This document shows positions 60,301-64,000 of a stretch of DNA of 64,000 nucleotides, piece by piece. Within the stretch, counting starts at the first letter, position 1. Each line of letters opens with the position of its first letter. Source of the DNA: Megalobrama amblycephala (Eukaryota; Chordata; Actinopteri; Cypriniformes; Xenocyprididae); assembly GCF_018812025.1 (NCBI RefSeq), contig NC_063054.1:3577433-3641432 (forward strand), in the 5' to 3' direction. The position numbers were made by a program, and so were the translations under genes. The notes beneath the pieces were generated by a model. The model saw nothing but the letters and a program-made list of their open reading frames with translations. It was not told the DNA's origin and made no database searches.

Positions 60301-63300
60301 ACTACACCCAGGTGTCATTCTGCGGCTTTATCTGTTACCTCAGGAAACCAACTCAGTCCTATCCCACCAAAATCTCCCAAAAAATCCAAAAAACCTGTTA
60401 TTTTACTTGCCGGCTCCAATGATAGCATGTTATCACAGACCGTTCCTGCTCCAGACCCAAGAGAAGAACATACTTACCATTTGAATACAGCATCAGAAAA
60501 AGCTCAATCATGTAAATCTGATACAAATGTCAGTGACATTAAGAGTGAAAAAAGTAGCAAATGTAGGAAAAGGATTGGTAGTGACTCTTCTTGCCACAAG
60601 ATGAATGAAGACATATCTGAGCTGAGTCCTTCCTGCCTGCCAAATGCCTCTCCAACTGAGGTGGTAAATGAATGGCTGAGGAAAATCCCATCAGACACTG
60701 CCTTGTGTGATTTAGGTGATGAATTCCATGACAACTTTGATTCAATAGAGCCACACTGCACATCACATGTGCCTTCTGGAAAAGAAAATGAGCAGGAAAC
60801 ATTGCGACATGATGTGACCAAGCTTGAAACACAACATGAGATGGAAGATGCTCATGTGATGAAGGCAGAGGGAGCTATTGACAAAAAATCTCCTGAAGTT
60901 GCTGAGGGTGATCACTCTCAGAGGGGGGATGAACCGAAGATGTTTAATTCCTCAGTTCTGGTGATGAAAGTCTTGCTAAGCCCCAAACTCGACAGATGCA
61001 ACAGCTTACCAGAGGTGTCTTCTGTATATGGACGTAAGCTCAGTACATCAGCGCAAGGTCTTCTGGATTGTTTGGCAAATCTTCAGTTGTTAGACTTTGG
61101 TTCTAGTGATGAAGATGGTAACAAAGAAAAATACCAGGAGCTCATGAGCATGCTTAAGTCTCTTTGGCTTTGTGACCCAAAAGACAGCGAGAAGATATCT
61201 GAGGAAAGAAATAAGCATCATGACAAGGAACTCAAAGCCAGGTCATCCTCAGGGGTAGATGTTAACAGTGGCTCAACAGGTTCTGGGAAAAGTAGTGTCA
61301 ATGATGGCACCCAAGTCCAAATCAATACAGAATGTGAAGGCCTGGATACCCTGACAAAGGTACAGGAAGTCGATGAAACAGTGGAAGAGGAAGCTTCAGA
61401 AACACCAGTATCAAAATATGATTCAGCCACTCCAGATATAGCCAGTCAAGATCAGTGGACCCCAGAGACAAAGGACACTGTTGAAGAGAAGCTAAAAGAT
61501 GATGTCCAAGGCTCTGACGAGACTATCAGGAATAATGATAGTCCAAGGGAACTCATTGAAACATCTCTTTCAAACAAGAGTTCTGGGAATAATAAGGAAA
61601 CTGAATCAGACCGTCAAGAGGACACAAGTTCAAGCAGTGCACCAACACAACAAAAAGGTCAACTATCAAAAAGGCTTTCTCAAGACCCTGATCCTATATG
61701 GGTTCTGAATTTATTGAACAAATTAGAAAAGCAATTTATGACACATTATGTTGATGCAATGGCTGAGTTCAAAGTCCGATGGAATCTGGATGACAATGAG
61801 CAGCTTGACTCCATGATAAGTGAATTGAAAGAAGAAGTCCGCAAACGGATACAATCGAGTATAGACAGGGAACTAAGGAAAATTCAAGGCAGAGCTGGAA
61901 AACCAAGACCACCAAAAGAGACAATGTCACGTGAATCTACCGTTCAAACAGAGCAAAGGCGGAGACGCCTGAAAGTGATGCGCAACCAATCAATTGATCC
62001 ACAACCTGCTAAAAGTGATGATGATTACACAATGACAGGGACTGATTTCAGTGATCAACGTAGCGATGATGAATATTGTCCTTGTGACACATGCTTGAAA
62101 AAGAAAATGGCATCCAAACATGTGTTACCTGTGGAAATGCTGAATACCGCCCCTGTGATGATGGACTTTGATTTGAGAAAGATTCTCCAGATGAAGAAAT
62201 CATCTCCCACCAATGAAAACATCAGGGAGATTGCCAGTGAATCTATACCCAGTAAGATGGAGGGAGAAAATGTGGGGCTTGAGGCTGTCAAAGAGGAGGA
62301 TGAGAAAGAGGGGGGGAAACTAGAAAGTGAGGAGGGTGATGAGGAAGACAATGCCTCCAGCACTTACGTAGAAGATGGTTCTGTGAAACAATCAAATATA
62401 TCCAAACATTTAAGGAAAGATGTGGATGAATTTGGGGAAGTGTCTGATGACACATTGACAGCACAACATAAGGAAGCAGAACAAGATGAAGATGAAGAGG
62501 AGAATGATGAGACTGATTCTGATTTAATGACTGTTAAAGAAAGTGCAAGCAGTTCTAAGATTAATGATGAATTAGATAAAGATGAATGTGAATTTGATGA
62601 TATAATGCAGGCTGAAACAAAAAAGGAAGAAGCAACTGAAGAATACACTGAGGAAGAATCAGAAGAGCAGGACGAAACAGCTTATGATGAAACTGCAGAA
62701 GAAGGGCAAACTGCGAAAAGAGAATCTGTTGAGGAGGGTGAGACCACTGGTGAAGAGACTGTAGAGAACGGGCAGACTGCTGAAGCACTAGCAGCTGATG
62801 AGGATGACATAGCTGGTAATGAAACTGTAGAAGAAGGTGAGACAGCTGAGGATGAAACAGTAGAAGAGGGCAAAACAGCTGAAGATGAAACTTTAGAAGA
62901 TGGACAAACTCCAGAAGCAGAAACTGCTAGAGAAGATAAAATATCTGAAGATGAAACTGGAGAAGAAGGTGAGACAGTTAATGATGACACTGCAGAAGAG
63001 GATGAGACTGCTGAAAATGAAACTGCAGAAGATGGACAAACTGCAGAAGTTGAAACTGGAGAAGAAGGTGAGACAGTTAATGACGACACTGCAGAAGAGG
63101 ATGAGAATGCTGAAAATGAAACTGCTGAAGATGGACAAACTGCAGAAGTTGAAACTGGAGAAGAAGGTGAGACAGTTAATGACGACACTGCAGAAGAGGA
63201 TGAGACTGCTGAAAATGAAACTGCAGAAGATGGACAAACTGCAGAAGATGAAACTGCAGAAGAGGATAAGACTGCTGAAGATGAAACTGCAGAAGAGGAT

Positions 63301-63789
63301 GAGACTGCTGAAAATGAAACTGCAGAAGATGGACAAACTGCAGAAGTTGAAACTGGAGAAGAAGGTGAGACAGTTAATGACGACACTGCAGAAGAGGATG
63401 AGACTGCTGAAAATGAAACTGCAGAAGATGGACAAACTGCAGAAGATGAAACTGCAGAAGAGGATAAGACTGCTGAAGATGAAACTGCAGAAGAGGATGA
63501 GACTGCTGAAAATGAAACTGCAGAAGATGGACAAACTGCAGAAGTTGAAACTGGAGAAGAAGGTGAGACAGTTAATGACGACACTGCAGAAGAGGATGAG
63601 ACTGCTGAAGATGAAACTGCAGAAGATGGACAAACTGCAGAAGATGAAACTGCAGAAGAGGATAAGACTGCTGAAAACGAAACTGCAGAAGATGAAACTG
63701 CAGAAGAGGATAAGACTGCTGAAAACGAATCTGAAGAAGATGGACAAACTGCAGAAGTTGAAATTGGAGAAGAAGGTGAGACAGCTTAA
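54338..63789 (+). CDS. rp1l1: RP1L1, giant exon 4 (to a frameshift stop in this sequence)
   Basis: Continues RP1L1 from residue 225 to 3374 after the acceptor TTGTAG at 54337. RP1L1 is a microtubule-associated partner of RP1 in photoreceptor axonemes, needed for outer-segment order; mutations cause macular and retinal dystrophy in people. Conserved islands: IEKRVLVNQDGSLSMEMKVR (about 284-303); ASPTEVVNEWLRKIP (about 2326); SLPEVSSVYGRKLSTSAQGL (about 2445); DPIWVLNLLNKLEKQF and QGRAGKPR (about 2675-2765); EYCPCDTCLKKKM (about 2806) and FDLRKILQMKK. Between the first two lie more than thirty Ser/Lys repeats, with a 78-aa array inside. The tail is an acidic TAE-rich 33-aa repeat, paralleling the Glu-rich repeats of mammalian RP1L1. 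TAA at 63787 results from a one-base insertion; the same repeat goes on in the next frame to the window edge, so the true end is probably outside. Teleosts may have two copies (a/b); I cannot say which this is. Confidence 0.92.
55580..59870 (+). repeat. rp1l1: Ser/Lys-rich coding repeat region of rp1l1
   Basis: More than thirty degenerate units follow the pattern E-E-R-A-x-S-A-x-S-x-K-S-N-x-S-x-K-S-x-K-S, spaced 35-60 residues by acidic linkers. The strict period is lost except in the 57433-58401 array. Such Ser/Lys/Arg-rich regions are probably disordered and heavily phosphorylatable (inference). I do not know this repeat from mammalian RP1L1. Confidence 0.85.
57433..58401 (+). repeat. rp1l1: 234-bp in-frame tandem repeat, four copies plus a partial
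   Basis: GAGCCTGATGCAAAAGACCA recurs at 57667, 57901, 58135 and 58369, exactly 234 bp (78 codons) apart; a first unit starting near 57433 has a variant start. Units differ by a few bases. Each contains an ERASSALSAKSN block and a DRVPSAMSGRSD block. Opposite-strand and +1 ORFs through this array are shadows. Confidence 0.97.
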
Positions 63790-64000
63790 TGATGACACTG
63801 CAGAAGAGGATGAGGTGGTTGAAAACGAAACTGCAGAAGATGGACAAACTGCTGAAGATGAAACTGGAGAAGAAGGTGAAACAGTTAATGATGACACTGT
63901 AGAAGAACATGAGATGGCTGAAAACGAAACTGCAGAAGATGAACAAACTGCTGAAGATGAAACTGGTGAAGAAGGTGAGACAGTTAATGATGACACTGCA
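62690..64000 (+). repeat. rp1l1: 99-bp acidic coding repeat (33 aa) in rp1l1 tail
   Basis: GATGGACAAACT occurs at 63031, 63130, 63229, 63328, 63427, 63526 and 63625, exactly 99 bp apart, then at 63739 (+114) and 63839 (+100); a variant GATGAACAAACT is at 63938 (+99). Two unit types alternate: one with VETGEEGETVNDDTAEEDE and one with DETAEEDKTAEDETAEEDE. The stretch before 62990 is a more degenerate version. The array runs off the window. Confidence 0.97.

Noticed and set aside
62682..63996. Long minus-strand ORFs (300 and 367 codons) of Ser/Val or Phe/Cys repeats
   Set aside because: Antisense of the 99-bp repeat array; useful only because the frame switch between them locates the one-base insertion.

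Overview
The window is vertebrate nuclear DNA and almost certainly comes from a teleost of the carp/zebrafish type. The evidence is GT-AG introns, AT-rich introns packed with foldback MITEs of kinds common in cyprinid genomes (termini such as GGATAGTTCACCCAAAAATG and the internal signature ACCGTTCAAAAGTTTGGGG), long (TA)n tracts, and three recognisable vertebrate genes in a conserved block. No bacterial-style operon, CRISPR array or rRNA gene was seen.

Layout on the + strand: (1) 1-8.4 kb is the 3' part of pinx1. It is mostly intron and ends in the last coding exon (7665-8315), which encodes the tail that carries the TMTMQEYFAQRMAK motif and lysine-rich tracts. (2) 8.4-17.1 kb is intergenic: several MITEs, one ~200 bp duplicated segment, and a weak candidate for an unrecognised two-exon small gene at 14.19-14.84 kb. 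(3) 17.13-20.5 kb is sox7, a complete two-exon SoxF gene (394 aa) with a TATA box, an HMG box split by the intron, and the SoxF C-terminal DEFDQYL motif. (4) 20.5-43.4 kb is a long transposon-rich stretch with no clear coding exon. It holds GC-richer unique islands that may be sox7 or rp1l1 enhancers, a large foldback element, a possible first exon of rp1l1 near 29.8 kb, and an LTR-like remnant with a tRNA-Pro primer-binding site at 39.64 kb. (5) 43.45-64.0 kb is rp1l1: a DCX-bearing exon, a short DCX-completing exon, and one giant exon that runs off the right edge.

The order and orientation pinx1 - sox7 - rp1l1 match human 8p23.1 (read from the minus strand), which supports all three names. 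The genes share a neighbourhood, not a pathway. PINX1 is a nucleolar telomerase inhibitor and ribosome-biogenesis factor, SOX7 is an endothelial/endodermal transcription factor, and RP1L1 is a microtubule-associated protein of photoreceptor outer-segment axonemes.

The most informative anomalies lie in rp1l1. The first DCX domain is eroded, with an in-frame TGA in the expected 5' part. Exon 4 carries more than thirty Ser/Lys-rich repeats, including a fresh 78-aa (234 bp) tandem array. Its acidic 33-aa (99 bp) repeat tail is broken by a one-base insertion near 63785; the same repeat protein then continues in the next frame to the window edge. Other notable items are nested and near-identical MITE copies and a 0.37 kb segment shared between rp1l1 intron sequence and the middle of a foldback element.
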